NCBI RefSeq assembly: GCF_041146795.1
Contig: NC_135174.1
Coordinates: 17,974,878 to 18,038,877, forward strand
Reading direction: 5' to 3'
Length of the DNA stretch: 64,000 bases
From: Maylandia zebra
Taxonomy: Eukaryota > Chordata > Actinopteri > Cichliformes > Cichlidae
A program made the translations under genes and the position numbers. Every line of letters begins with the position of its first letter. The stretch's first letter is position 1. The notes beneath the pieces were generated by a model. It was not told the DNA's origin. It ran no database searches and was given only the letters and a program-made list of their open reading frames with translations. This document shows, one piece after another, positions 24,801 through 35,293 of the stretch.

Positions 24801-27800
24801 TAGAGTCAAAATGGACAAAACATTAAACAGGTGTTAGAAAGACAAATGTCTCCCATTCGTGACCTTTACCCTTAGATTGCAAAGCCATGACATCATTTAT
24901 CAGCTGCAGTCATGGTCCTGGAGCAGCATTACTTATGCTGCTGTAGAAACAACACCTACATATTGATGTACGGTCTGGCTCTTAACCACTTAGCATTTTA
25001 TTTACAGCGCATACAGGACGTTTAAGCCAAAACGTGTAAAAGGTCAAAACGAGTTATACAACAGATGCAGAACTTTCCACATGTGAAGAATGGAATCTAC
25101 CGGTCTTCTCATGCTTTATCTTTTTATCAAATGCAAATATTAACTGATTACACAAATTCAGATGGGCAAAGTTGATATCTTGTAAAGTGTTTTGTCTCAA
25201 TCATTAGTCATTAGATTTGTAAAAGCTCACTACAGTTGCTTGGTAACAACAGTATCGTCATTTAAATTTCCCCTTAAAATGTATTTACTAGGAGCCCGGT
25301 TGAGTACTAACTCAACATTCAAAGCAAGCATAGTTTGAATGTTTGAGAAAATTGCTGAGTGGTTCAGAGAGAGACCGCACATAACCTCTTTTGCTGAAAG
25401 TGAAACACCTGCTCCTCCTGTTCTCATGCCGGTCTTTGCTGCTGTCTGCACATCTGTAGGTGGTGTGGGTATTGCTGCTACCCAGCTGTGTCAAACTGTG
25501 CAGGATGTGACTGTTTTTGGCACGGCATCGGCTTCCAAACATGAGACTATTACCCAAGGCGGGGTAACTCACCCCATCGACTACCGCACCAAAGACTACG
25601 TGGAGGAAATCCGCAAAATCAGCCCGAAGGGTAAAAAAAAAAATACTCTTGTTTTACAACTGCACAAATGGAAATCCTTGCCTCATGTTTTCGTTGTGTT
25701 GAACATTGTCATGTTCTGTTATCTAGAAATTTACAAAGCTTTGCCCTTTTATTTCTGTCTCTGCAGGTGTGGACATCGTTCTCGACCCCCTTGGTGGCTC
25801 TGACACCCAAAAAGGCTATAGTTTGTTGAAGCCCCTGGGCATGATTATAGTCTTTGGTAAGACGCACAAACAAAAAATGCATTGTGTAGACATCCTTTGG
25901 GGGGGGGGGGGGGGGATCTTTGGTGTTTCTACTAAAGCTTTATTTCACTTGGTTTATTTAACCTGTCATGGTGTTTTAAATTATTTATTTTTAAAATGAG
26001 ACCTGATTAGATTGGCGAAGTAGCATTTTATTTTAAATGAGTGTATAATTTGTTTTCCTCCTACACACGCTGTCATTGTAATGTCGGCCTCATTTTTTTT
26101 TTTTCTTTCCCTTTTATGCAATGAATACCGAGCTGTTCAAGGCTAAAGCTGTATCCAAGTTCCATAACATGCAGCAGCTTCAAAAGCAGGAAGATGGAAA
26201 CTGTTGCTCTTTGATACAGTGCTAAAAGGCAATGGATCGTCTCTCTAAAAGAACTTTAAGATGCAGTATGATGGGGCATGATCATACAGGACTCTAAATA
26301 AATTTCAGATTTAATAGGGAGCCAGTGAAGCTAATATCTTAAAGGCAGTCTTGCATGTTGTTCCTGAGCCAGGTTATGCTGGAGGTCTTTTCTTGTTTAA
26401 AAAAAAAAAAGAATTCTTCCTCCTCACTGTTGCCAAGTGCCTCCTGATTGGAGATCATCTGATTGTTGGGGTTTTCTCTCTAATATTGCACTTTCCTTAA
26501 ATTATAAACGGTGCCTCTTGTGAATTAGTGCAGTATAAATAAAATTGAGGTGAACAGCCTTGTTGGTAGTAGTCTAAAATGCAGCCACACCTGTGGCTTC
26601 TCTGACATGGATCAACAGGTTTGGAGCCAGCTCTGAGTTGATGCTCGGCAGATGTAAACATTAATTAAGGTAGCAGACACCGTAGGCATGGGGTGAGTCC
26701 AGTTGTGAAAACATGAGGATGTTTTGCACGTGTAATCTGCTCCTCTAACTGCTGGAATAAATGGCTCAATCTTGAAAGGTCGATGTGCCGCTTTTCTCCT
26801 TATGAATGGAACATCAGAGGTTCAGGATTTGGGATTACAGTCCTAGGTTAAAATGCTCTCATCTGACCATGTTTTCAAAGCAAGTCTGTGCTGATTCACC
26901 ACTGTTGTTAAGCAAGTCGGTAGCTTTGCACAGCAGAATTCCCTGTACTTAGCATGCTTCAGTGTTAGTTGACCCATCTGAAAGCATAGAAAATTATAAC
27001 CTGATAACAGTTTTAAATAATGACTTTAAGATTTGTTTTAATTAAACTGAACTGAAAACCTTGGCTTTGACATATTTTCGAGATATGACCAAACTGGGGA
27101 CAAAATGAAGCTGGGTTCAAACTCACAAAGACATGGGGCATTAAACTGTTTACCTTCTCTTGTGGGGTAGTTTGGCCCTGATGCATCTTCTCCACTGACA
27201 TCATGCACGTGATTAATGGCGAGTCTGTCTCATGCAATTTACAAGAAGAATTCAAGAATTCCATTTCTCCTGTACTGGCTTCCCTTCATTGGCTCCCTGT
27301 TAAATCCAGAATTAAATTCAAAATCCTGCTCCTCACATACAAGGTCTTAAATAATCAGGCCCCATCTTATCTTAATGACCTGGTACCAGATCACCCAATT
27401 AGCGCGCTTCACTCTCGCACTGCAGGCTTGCTTGTTGTTCCTAGAGTATTTAAAAGTAGAATGGGAGGCAGAGCCTTCAGTTTTCAGGCCACTCATCTGT
27501 GGAACCAGCTTCCAGTTTCGATTCGAGAGACAGACACTATCTCTACTTTTAAGATTAGGCTTAAAACTTTCCTTTTTGCTAAAGCATATAGTTAGGGCTG
27601 GACCAGGTGACCCTGAATCCTCACTTAGTTATGCTGCAATAGATGTAGGCTGGTGGGGGATTCCCATGATGCATTGAATAGTTCTTCTTCAGTCACCTTT
27701 CTCACTCACTATGTGTTAATAGACCTCTCTGCATTGAGTCATACGTGCTATTAATCGCTGTCTCTCTTCCAAAGCATATTTTTTTTGTCCTGTCTTCCTT

Positions 27801-30397
27801 CTCTCACCTCAACCAGTTGCAGCAGATGGCCCCGCCCCTCCCTGAGCCCGGTTCTGCCGGAGGTTTCTTCCTGTTAAAAGGGAGATTTTCCTTCCCACTG
27901 TCGCCAAAGTGCTTGCTCACAGGGGGTCATATGATTGTTGGATTTTTCTCTGTATGTATTATTGTAGGGTCTACCTTACAATATAAAGCACCTTGAGGTG
28001 ACTGATGTTGTGATTTGGCCTTGCATAAATAAAACTGAATTGAAATCAGAGTTGATGCTCAAACATTTATTTGCAACGCAGTAAAGTTAAAGGAGGTTGT
28101 GATAAGGTAGTGAGACGATTATTGTGAAGTTTGGGGGTTTTTCTGCCTTTTTTTCAATGTTCCCTTAATCACTGTTTGACATTGCAGGTGCAGCCAATTG
28201 TGTGACAGGCCAGAGGAAGAACCTGCTGGCCATGGCAAAGACCTGGTATAACCAGCTCTCTCTGAACACCATGAAACTGATGCAGTCCAACAAAGCTGTC
28301 AGCGGCTTCCACCTGGGATACATCACTGATGAGCAGCTCTTCGGCAGGACTATGTCTACGCTGCTTGAGCTCTACAAGCAGGGAAAGATCAAGCCCCGCA
28401 TTGACTCCAGCTATCACTTTGAGGAGGTAAGTCTGATCGGGTTTGCAGTGTAAAAAAAATAAATAAAACAATTCCTTGTTTTTGAAGATGCTTGTTGGAA
28501 CTGCTTCTGTATTTACTTTACTGCATATTGAAGTATACATTGACATTTATCTTGCTCTCGAATGGGTAAGAGCCTTCCTCTGGATAATTATCGTAGTCAT
28601 TGATGCATTTCAGCTGGTAGGAAGTTATTTATTCATCAGTGATGCCATACGCAGCTTCTCATTTCTTAAAGAATCAGGGTCGGGTTTTAGACAAATCCTT
28701 GGGTTGTGTAAAAGGCATTGCTCCAGTTTTAGATGGGTAATGGATAATGGCCCAAAACAATATTAATATCTAGAAGAATAGTGAAACTTTATCTTTGAGG
28801 AAGAAATGTTGGTGGGGATGGGTGGAGTGCAGGCAAAGAATCTTGAATGGTTGTGATCAGAGATTGCAACCTGAAAGCTTTGTTTGCTAGTCAAGATAAG
28901 AGCACCTTCCACATGCACAAGACAACAAGGGATTGGGACTAAGCATGTAGCCTTAAGAAAAGTCAGGTAGGCTAGCTAGGGATAGAAGCTTTAGTTTGCT
29001 AGAGAGCATAATGAGGATACTGGAACAACTGAAAGGGTTTGTAGTCTGATTCTGATTCACCCTGTTCCCCAGTGTCAGGGTAAGAAGATGGGTGAATGAA
29101 GTGATGCTTAGTGCCTACCATATGAGCCTGCAGGGTCAGTGCTGTGAACTGGTGGTACTTCAGTTAGTCTGGTCTGCATTCAGTGATGTTATTCAAAAAA
29201 AATAAAAATTGTCTGAGTGCTTGAATTCACTGAATGGCTAGGTTTTCCCATCAGTCCCATCTTTTTCTCCCTTGATGATACAGACGTGTTCCGAGATGAC
29301 AATGAGAGAGCAGTTTGGGGAACATTACATGTCAATTTCACCACAGTCCAGAATTTCACCCCACTGGGAATCTTTGGGATGTGTTGGCAAAGACTCTGCT
29401 CATCAAATCAAGAGCTTGGCAAAAAATGAATGCCACCCTGGATAGAAATAAATGTGACTTTGATTAGCCTCATCAAATGATGCTGTCTAAGCATGCGCCA
29501 TCATCAAGCCTAAAGGCAGGTGAATTAAATATTAGCCTGTGACTTATTTGGCTGGGCAGTGGCTAATTCAGCATGGGGCAGACTTTGTTCACCTTTCAAT
29601 TAAAGCTGCTCAAATCAAGTGGGGGACTTAGATCTTCCACAGTGATCAGTCTTTTGCTGCTATGTACAGTCAGGTTTTTTTTTGCTTTTTATTGCCTTTT
29701 CACTCATCAGCTGCACTTCCTTCCTGCAGTTCTCTAATATATAGGTTAGGTTTCCAGTACCAAATTTAGCAAGCAGGAAATGAATGTAGGGAAACGGATG
29801 GTTGTAAAAGCCGATGGTTTCCTTCTAGAAATAGTGGACACAAAACAGGGCCGAAGCAAAGCACCCTATACATGTTGTGGTGTGTATGTGTGTGGGGCTC
29901 CATGTCTGCTTGATGTGTAAATATGCATCCATTAGCTGAAAATAAGACTTTTGTAAGGTAACTGCAAGTCATTGTTGTGCCATATGTGGCCAAGTTGGTA
30001 TGACTCTCTCTCTCTCTTCCCCCCCCCCCCCCCCCCCCCATCCCTTAAACATTCAAACAAGAACTTTGTTATTGCCCAGAGAGGAACTTTACAGCAGATT
30101 GTGTTTATCGGGGTTTTAGTGACTCGCAAATAGTTTTTGGCTGCATTTAAATGGCTGATGCGCTCAGTTACTGCCCAATGTGAACATCTGCTCTGCTCCC
30201 CTGTCTCTTCTCAGGTGACTGAAGCCATGAAGCGCATGCATGAACGCCAAAATATTGGAAAAGTCATCCTTCTTCCTGAACCCAAGAAGGAGGAAGAGAA
30301 GCCAAAGTCCAATGCTGAGGCTGGGGAAAATGTGGGAAAAAATGATGCTGCCATCAGCGAGAAGAAAGAAGAGGAAGTTGAAGCAGAAAAGGATTGA
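15380..30397 (+). CDS. vat1: VAT1, synaptic vesicle membrane protein VAT-1 homologue (MDR superfamily), six coding exons
   Basis: VAT1 is a quinone-oxidoreductase-like MDR protein, linked in the literature to synaptic vesicles, outer mitochondrial membrane, mitofusin and phospholipid binding. Coding exons are 15380-15880, 21219-21426, 25460-25630, 25767-25856, 28188-28426 and 30215-30397; all have GT/AG borders and join in phase to 463 residues. Human VAT1 has 393; most of the excess is a Pro/Ala/Glu-rich N-terminus (residues 1-82) and an acidic Lys/Glu C-tail. The MDR catalytic fold starts near residue 85 (LSFRALVLTGHGGYDKV). GLNFAELLARQGLY is at 126-139. The cofactor loop AAGGVGIAATQL is at 235-246. 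The zinc ligands of alcohol dehydrogenases are absent, as in quinone oxidoreductases. ATG 15380 has A at -3. The gene is divergent from rnd2, as in human. Confidence 0.95.
15500..15604 (+). repeat. In-frame minisatellite in vat1 exon 1
   Basis: Five tandem copies of a 21-base unit encode AEPPAAV (residues 41-75). The second copy has one extra Pro codon and the last is truncated to AEPPAA. The copies are nearly identical at the nucleotide level, which suggests recent expansion by slippage or unequal exchange. The antisense strand is also open here because of the repeat. Confidence 0.93.
18795..19680 (+). mobile_element. Degraded Tc1-like DNA transposon
   Basis: Stretches such as GCAGCCAGGTGCTGCTAAT, GAGCATTCAGG, GTGGGCTGCATCTCAGACTC, CTCATACAACTGTCAAGCAT and AAAGCTTGGCCCAAAT follow the order of a Tc1-like transposase gene common in teleosts. 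Indels destroy the reading frame and large internal parts are missing. Edges are approximate. The element at about 35020-38150 belongs to the same family. Confidence 0.68.
20400..20690. repeat. Probable DNA-transposon 3' fragment
   Basis: Blocks such as AGACCTCCAGAAACCCTGGA and TTTTTGCACAGCACTGTA resemble the end of a fish Tc1/mariner-type repeat. No transposase frame is present. The family is uncertain. Confidence 0.4.
21219..21426 (+). CDS. vat1: vat1 coding exon 2
   Basis: It begins VGDRVIALARSGMWQ after a TCCCTCAG acceptor and ends ...LIHMAA plus one base of Gly before GTAAGA. It encodes the end of the GroES-like part and the approach to the cofactor-binding fold. Confidence 0.94.
21427..25459 (+). 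other. vat1 intron 2 (4.0 kb)
   Basis: The intron contains a Harbinger-like MITE (22838-23397) and otherwise unrecognised sequence. I see no exon. Confidence 0.85.
22838..23397. mobile_element. Harbinger-like MITE with TAA target duplication
   Basis: The terminal inverted repeats begin GGCTACGTACACGGGTATTT on the left. The complement of the right end begins GGCTACGTCCACACG. The repeat continues through a TTTTGAAAACG block. TAA flanks both ends (22835-22837 and 23398-23400), the 3-bp duplication typical of PIF/Harbinger elements. The 560-bp element has no transposase frame. Superfamily assignment is inferred from the duplication and ends. Confidence 0.78.
25460..25630 (+). CDS. vat1: vat1 coding exon 3
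   Basis: It completes the Gly-rich cofactor loop (GGVGIAATQLCQTV) and continues to ...RKISPK plus one base. The donor GTAAAA is weak but is followed by a correct 136-base intron. Confidence 0.93.
25767..25856 (+). CDS. vat1: vat1 coding exon 4
   Basis: This 90-base exon encodes VDIVLDPLGGSDTQKGYSLL and the strand after it. It is flanked by CTGCAG and GTAAGA. Confidence 0.93.
26262..26560. mobile_element. Two abutting L2-like LINE fragments in opposite orientation
   Basis: The part up to about 26345 (TTTAATAGGGAGCCAGTGAAG) reads as antisense LINE. From about 26355 the sequence (GCTGGAGGTCTTTTC, then TTGGGGTTTTCTCTCTAATA) reads as a sense LINE 3' tail ending GTATAAATAAAATTGA. Edges are approximate. 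Confidence 0.5.
27245..28047 (+). mobile_element. L2-like LINE, pol C-terminus and 3' UTR
   Basis: The frame ending at 27595 contains SPVLASLHWLPVKSRIKFKI, LLTYKVLNNQAPSYLNDLV and GGRAFSFQATHLWNQLPVSI, the C-terminal end of an L2/CR1-clade pol. The 3' UTR follows, with CTTGAGGTGACTG and the terminal ATAAATAAAACTGAATTGAA. It is sense-oriented in vat1 intron 4 and 5'-truncated. Confidence 0.85.
28188..28426 (+). CDS. vat1: vat1 coding exon 5
   Basis: It encodes NCVTGQRKNLLAMAKTWYNQ through GFHLGYITDEQLFGR to ...DSSYHFEE and ends in phase 0 before GTAAGT. GFHLGY is a conserved VAT1 segment. Confidence 0.94.
28427..30214 (+). other. vat1 intron 5 (1.8 kb)
   Basis: It contains a probable degraded DNA-transposon piece at about 29180-29470 (ending ATGCCACCCTGGATAGAAAT) and a poly-C run at 30019-30040. 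I see no exon. Confidence 0.8.
29180..29470 (+). repeat. Probable degraded DNA-transposon fragment
   Basis: Blocks GGCAAAGACTCTGCTCATCA and CTTGGCAAAAAATGAATGCC resemble the end of a fish transposase gene. The frame is broken. Family is uncertain. Confidence 0.38.
30215..30397 (+). CDS. vat1: vat1 coding exon 6
   Basis: This last exon encodes VTEAMKRMHERQNIGKVILL and an acidic, Lys/Glu-rich tail, and ends in TGA. The tail is longer than in mammalian VAT1. Confidence 0.94.
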   Translation: MTEAMKRMHERQNIGKVILLPEPKKEEEKPKSNAEAGENVGKNDAAISEKKEEEVEAEKD

Positions 30398-30591
30398 GTA
30401 AGAGTGTTTATTTCGAGGGTTTCCTTTTTTGCTCTGCTGTTTAAGGAAAAAAAAAAAAGGCGGGGTGAAGGAAAAAAGCAAGATGTCATGAATTCTTTGT
30501 CAGTATTTTTTTGGAAATGTTGATGGATTTTTGTTGTGCAATATGGTTATACTGTGGTGTCTTTGTCTGGAACACTTGTTTGTAACTTTTA

Positions 30592-30597
30592 AATAAA
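30592..30597 (+). terminator. vat1 polyadenylation signal
   Basis: AATAAA lies 195 bases after the vat1 stop codon and is the first canonical signal downstream. The 3' UTR would be about 210-220 bases. Confidence 0.75.
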
Positions 30598-31481
30598 ATG
30601 TCACTGCATTCTGATACATCACCTGAAGAAAATGCATTCTGATTACGGACTGTTGTTAAAATTCACAATTGGTAAAAGAAGACGGCATTTGTTTGTTTTT
30701 TTTTTTTTGGTTTCCTATGACAACAGCTTGATCGCAGCTCTAACATAACACTGGTGATAACAACATACCAGGGCTGGTGCTTATAAAACTGAACACTGAC
30801 TAATCACTTTGAAAAGTAGGACTGACGAGCTTTGCTTAAAAACAGAAAATTGCACTTTTACCAGTGTTTAAATGGGACTGTGCTGCCTTCAGACTACAAT
30901 CGTGTCTACCACAGCATCTAATCTGCCAACAGCGCCTCTTCAAAATTGGCACACCAATGAACCAACATCACAACGTGCATTATAAAGATTGTCCAGCTGC
31001 ATATACAGTTAAGATCATTTGGGCAAGATGTTAATAAAATTTTTTTTTTTTTTTTCCCCTGCACATCACCATGGTGGACTTTAAATCAAACAATCAACAC
31101 TTGACTGAAGTGCAAACTTGCAGCATAAATTTAAGGGGTTTAACAAAAATTTAACATTTTTGGACCTTTGGGTTTTTTGTTTTTTTTTTTTTTTGTTTTT
31201 TTAAATACACTAGTGGGACAAAGTTGTCTCATGTTTGACATTATTATTATTTTTCTTTTTTTGGATCATGAGCCGTTCCTTCCCCATATTTCTCAGTTTT
31301 CAGAACCGTGCAGGCTATTAGATGCTTTCTGGCAAAGTCTATGGCTGCCTTGAGTGTAACTAGAGGTTTGTACTTTGTTGTAAGACCCTCTGCATTTCCA
31401 TTAATGAAGCCATCCCTTGATTGTAGTCCTTGATTGCCTCAAGGGTGTTATTGACTTCAGTAGTTCAAAGTAGGTTTTTTT

Positions 31482-31503
31482 GGGGGGGGGGGGGGGGGGG
31501 GGG
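31482..31503. repeat. Poly-G run
   Basis: A run of 22 consecutive G, followed by a shorter G run at 31515-31521. The length is prone to assembly error. Confidence 0.9.
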
Positions 31504-32664
31504 TTAAATCATTGGGGGGGGAAATCTTCAGCGGGCTTTTGGTGTTCTTTACCTGGTCAGCACGTATTTTTAGAAATTATCAGATTGTTGATCTGACCAT
31601 TCCTAAGGGTTTTGCTACCTCACTGGTGGGTTTTGTTTTTCTAGCCTAATCTCTCTGAGGTTCATATTTAACATTACAATGAAAAGTTATACAATACAAA
31701 TTCAACACTTCAGATATTCTGTCCACTTCATTTGTCATTAATGACAAGTGAACAGCTCTCACCTTGGCTATGTTGTCAAATTAATTTTGAGGCTCTGAAA
31801 ATGTCTAATTTCTAAACAATTCATCCAAAATATTTGTCAAATCCCTTTAATCAAAGCGGAAAGTTTGCACCTCAGTTGTTTGGTTTTTACAATCTCCTGT
31901 CTTTACACAGGCAAAAATTACATATCTAACTCCACACAGGCTGGATTATGCATGAAAATGATCTTCAATCATACAGTGTCAGCGTATGTCATTTTGGGTA
32001 TTATTCAGGGTAAAAACTCAACTTAAATAAGGACAGTGTTTCAATTTAAAGTAAGTGGGGTGCTTGCATGTTCTGAGAATTTTGTGATCACCCTAAAAGA
32101 AGAATTTCCATTAAGATTGGCAAGTTTATTTAACAAAAGAATTTTATATTTGTAATTTATGATTTTGATCATTCACTTTTACACTTTCCTCCAAATTTTC
32201 AACATTTGTTATTAATTTTGGGAAAAAGACCATAATTATGTTATCTGGATGCATTTGAGGGTTCAAACAGCTCATGTGTTCTGCAGAAAGACCTTCCACC
32301 TAAATATAGTTTTTTTTAAGTATATTAATCCTGATAATTATGTGAATTAATAACAATAATCAATTATTTCCTGTTTAATACGAATAACACTTGTGATTAT
32401 TGCCCTACTAATGTGTGTAATGATGAGATGCCTTTTTTTCTTCTCCCACTTACTCTGCAGTGACAAATGTTGTTACACAGATCTTTGTTTAAGGAAAGCC
32501 TGTGTCGGTGTGTTATTGTGTCGCTTTTGCAGTTTCCTCACTTATTTGTGCCAAATCTGAAACCAGCTTTCACCACTGCTGTCAAGCCAACTGTGAATAA
32601 CAATTAGAGGGACTTCCGTGCCTTGGCAGTCACTCTTGTGTTTTCTTCCAAAGAATGTCCCACT

Positions 32665-32687
32665 GAAACGGTTTGGCGAACCGTTTC
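32665..32687. repeat. Short perfect palindrome
   Basis: GAAACGGTT and AACCGTTTC are perfect 9-bp complements around a 5-base loop. No function is implied. Confidence 0.7.
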
Positions 32688-33620
32688 AAGGCAGGTTTCT
32701 TTCCTCAGTTTTCTTCTGTGCTTTAGATGCGTTCTTAAATCCTTCACTGCCATCGTTACAATCAAAGTTTACAGGATTACAGCGCGTGTTACTTAGCAAT
32801 TCCTTGTCTCCGCATTGATGCATTTTATACTTTTTTTCTGTTGTTGCTGATGTTGTCTTTTGGTCATTGCTTGCATATCTGCTCCTTTGAATGGATGACC
32901 TATATAAGTGGCGTTGGGGCTCAGTAGTGCAGATGTTTTGTCCAGATGTGGGTGTAATTCAATGCTCGAAGCGGAGGATCCAGAGCACAAGAGGAAGAGT
33001 TTTCCCTCCGTCCACACCATCCCAGCGCCTCACATTCCTCTCTCCACCCTCTCAGTGCTGCTTTGTGTCTTTCTGTCTCTAGAGCTTAACTCTCAAACTG
33101 CACCTCCCTTTCCAGCAGAGCCGGTTTCTGTAGAGCACTTGTAACAAAGTTTCACAGACAGTGTTTTATGTTATTTACATTTGTGACATTTCTTTAGGCG
33201 ACTTGGACTAGTATTGTTAAGTTTGGCCAGCATTCCTTCTCCTAGTTTGAAATAAGATGTGATGTGGATTTTTGAGTGGGATCTGGAGTCTTTGTCATTC
33301 TGTGATGTTTCCAGCGGAAGTTCACGTAGAAGTCTTTCAGGCTTTGTTCACTTGTATCATTTTTGAACCCACAAGCCCAGTCCCTACATGACGGATGAAT
33401 GTTAACCACCTAGCGATATAGCAACATTGAATAAACAAATTAGTCAAGTTTAGTGATTTCTTTTAGCCCTCTAATTCCTCTCTGCAAGCAGCTTTGCTAA
33501 AATGAATGTGATTGGAGACACAAACGGGTTTGAGCCAGTGTTTAGGCTTTGCTCAATAGTAACTGTCCGCTCATGTTCTCCGTGATTGTTGGTTATGCAT
33601 AAACTGATGCAGAATTAAAA

Positions 33621-33765
33621 ATGGTAAATGGCCTGTATTTGTATAGCGCCTTACTAGTACCTAAGGACCCCAAAGCGCTTTACACATCCAGTCATCCACC
33701 CATTCACACACACTGGTGCGTGCAGTGAACGACACCTATAGTGCTCACTGAGAGTTGCAGCTCTC
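33621..33765 (-). mobile_element. Truncated SINE fragment
   Basis: The 5' part on the plus strand (ATGGTAAATGGCCTGTATTT, then CAAAGCGCTTTACACATCCA) is the same repeat as at 50757-51077. The tRNA-like head is missing. Confidence 0.75.
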
Positions 33766-35293
33766 CACTATGTTGCCTATTCAGAAGCTGTACTGTAGCG
33801 TTTGTTATCAAATGTTTCATATTAAGAAATAAACAGGAATTCATCCACAAAAATGCTAATTTGCACAGACTGCTCTAATTAAAGTGTATTTGCGTTAGTT
33901 TGACAGATGCTTCATACATCAACATCCAAAGAGGTCCTGTCTGTTTAAAATAAATAAATAAATAAAAGCTCTTTGTAAATTCTGGCTTCATTAAAAATCT
34001 CAGTTCAACAATTGAAAGTCAGTATTATCATTATTATCCTAAACCATGTTTCATATCTATCAGCATCTAATTTGCAGTGTAATTACTTCCATTGCTTGTG
34101 TGACAGTGTTGTTCCAAAACTATTTAATGTGTTACTGTTTCTTTTTTCTTTGTATACACAGTTCAAACAAACGTCTTCTATGTTCATATGGCACTAACAT
34201 GTCTGTATTATTAAAGCATTATCACATCTTGTGACTGAGTTGACTCCATAATGACCTGTAGACTGCTGTTGAATCACTAGGTTTGACGATGAAACCGCCC
34301 TGCACGACAGTTGATCACAGCTTCCGTACTGTGCTGCTGTTTTTATTTTATTTCCATCAATTGACCGCAAAGATGAATTTTGATTTTTAAGTATATATGG
34401 CAACCAGCAGGGGTCGCTGTATGTACATGTTTAAGAGCAGCGTTTCAGAGGCTGATCGCTGTTTCCAGCTCGCTAATGGTAAGAGATCATAGTGTTGTTT
34501 TTACAGATCATTGCTCATTTATGACACATCATACATTAATACAGAGCAGAAAGAAATTTATTTGCAGTAATGTTTTGATCCCTGGTAGGTTTAACATGAA
34601 ACTGATGGACAGTATATGAAGAAACATATTTGCTTCTCTTCGTCCTGCATACTGTTGTAACCTTTGATTTAGCTTCATTTACTCACCACGAAGCCAGTGG
34701 ATATGCCTATGACCATCCACCATGGATGACACTGACAGATTATTTATTGGCAACTTTATTTTTGTGTTGCTGAAAAAATATATTCAAAGAGCTCCCTTCT
34801 TTGGGCATTAGCCTACATGACACTTACAGGAAACTCACGTATTCTTATGGAAATGTGCATAAATTAAAACATTTTTTTTTTTAAAAAAACTGAAGTAAGC
34901 AGTAATATACAGTCTAATTTGATAAACCTATGAAAATTAATCAAATTATTTCACAGAAAAATTTCTCAGATAAATGGTACTTATATAAACCTCAAATACT
35001 AAAATTGCATTAATGATATTCTACAGTAGGACAGAAAATAACATCAACAGGATTGAGAAAGTAAGTAGCAGTCAGCGCTGCTATTAACCGATCACCACCT
35101 TGTCTGTAAAAGCAGACGTTTTGACAGTTTGTTGTTCTGCAGCATTCAGCTGTGTTAACGCCACAAAAATGTCACAACCTTCCCAGGAGTGGGGGTTCCA
35201 GCAAATTTGTCTCTACAAAACCATATTTGGTAAAAACCACACCTCCAACACCTCATACCAAATGTCAAGCACAGGGAACACCTAATCTATAGT

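Larger units (their letters stand above)
25857..28187 (+). other. vat1 intron 4 (2.3 kb)
   Basis: The intron contains a poly-G run (25898-25914), L2-like tail fragments of opposite orientation near 26270-26560, and a longer L2-like LINE fragment (27245-28047). Confidence 0.82.
30620..35019. other. Intergenic sequence downstream of vat1
   Basis: It contains AT-rich DNA, a poly-G tract (31482-31503), a 9-bp-arm palindrome (32665-32687) and a SINE fragment (33621-33765). I see no gene. Confidence 0.5.
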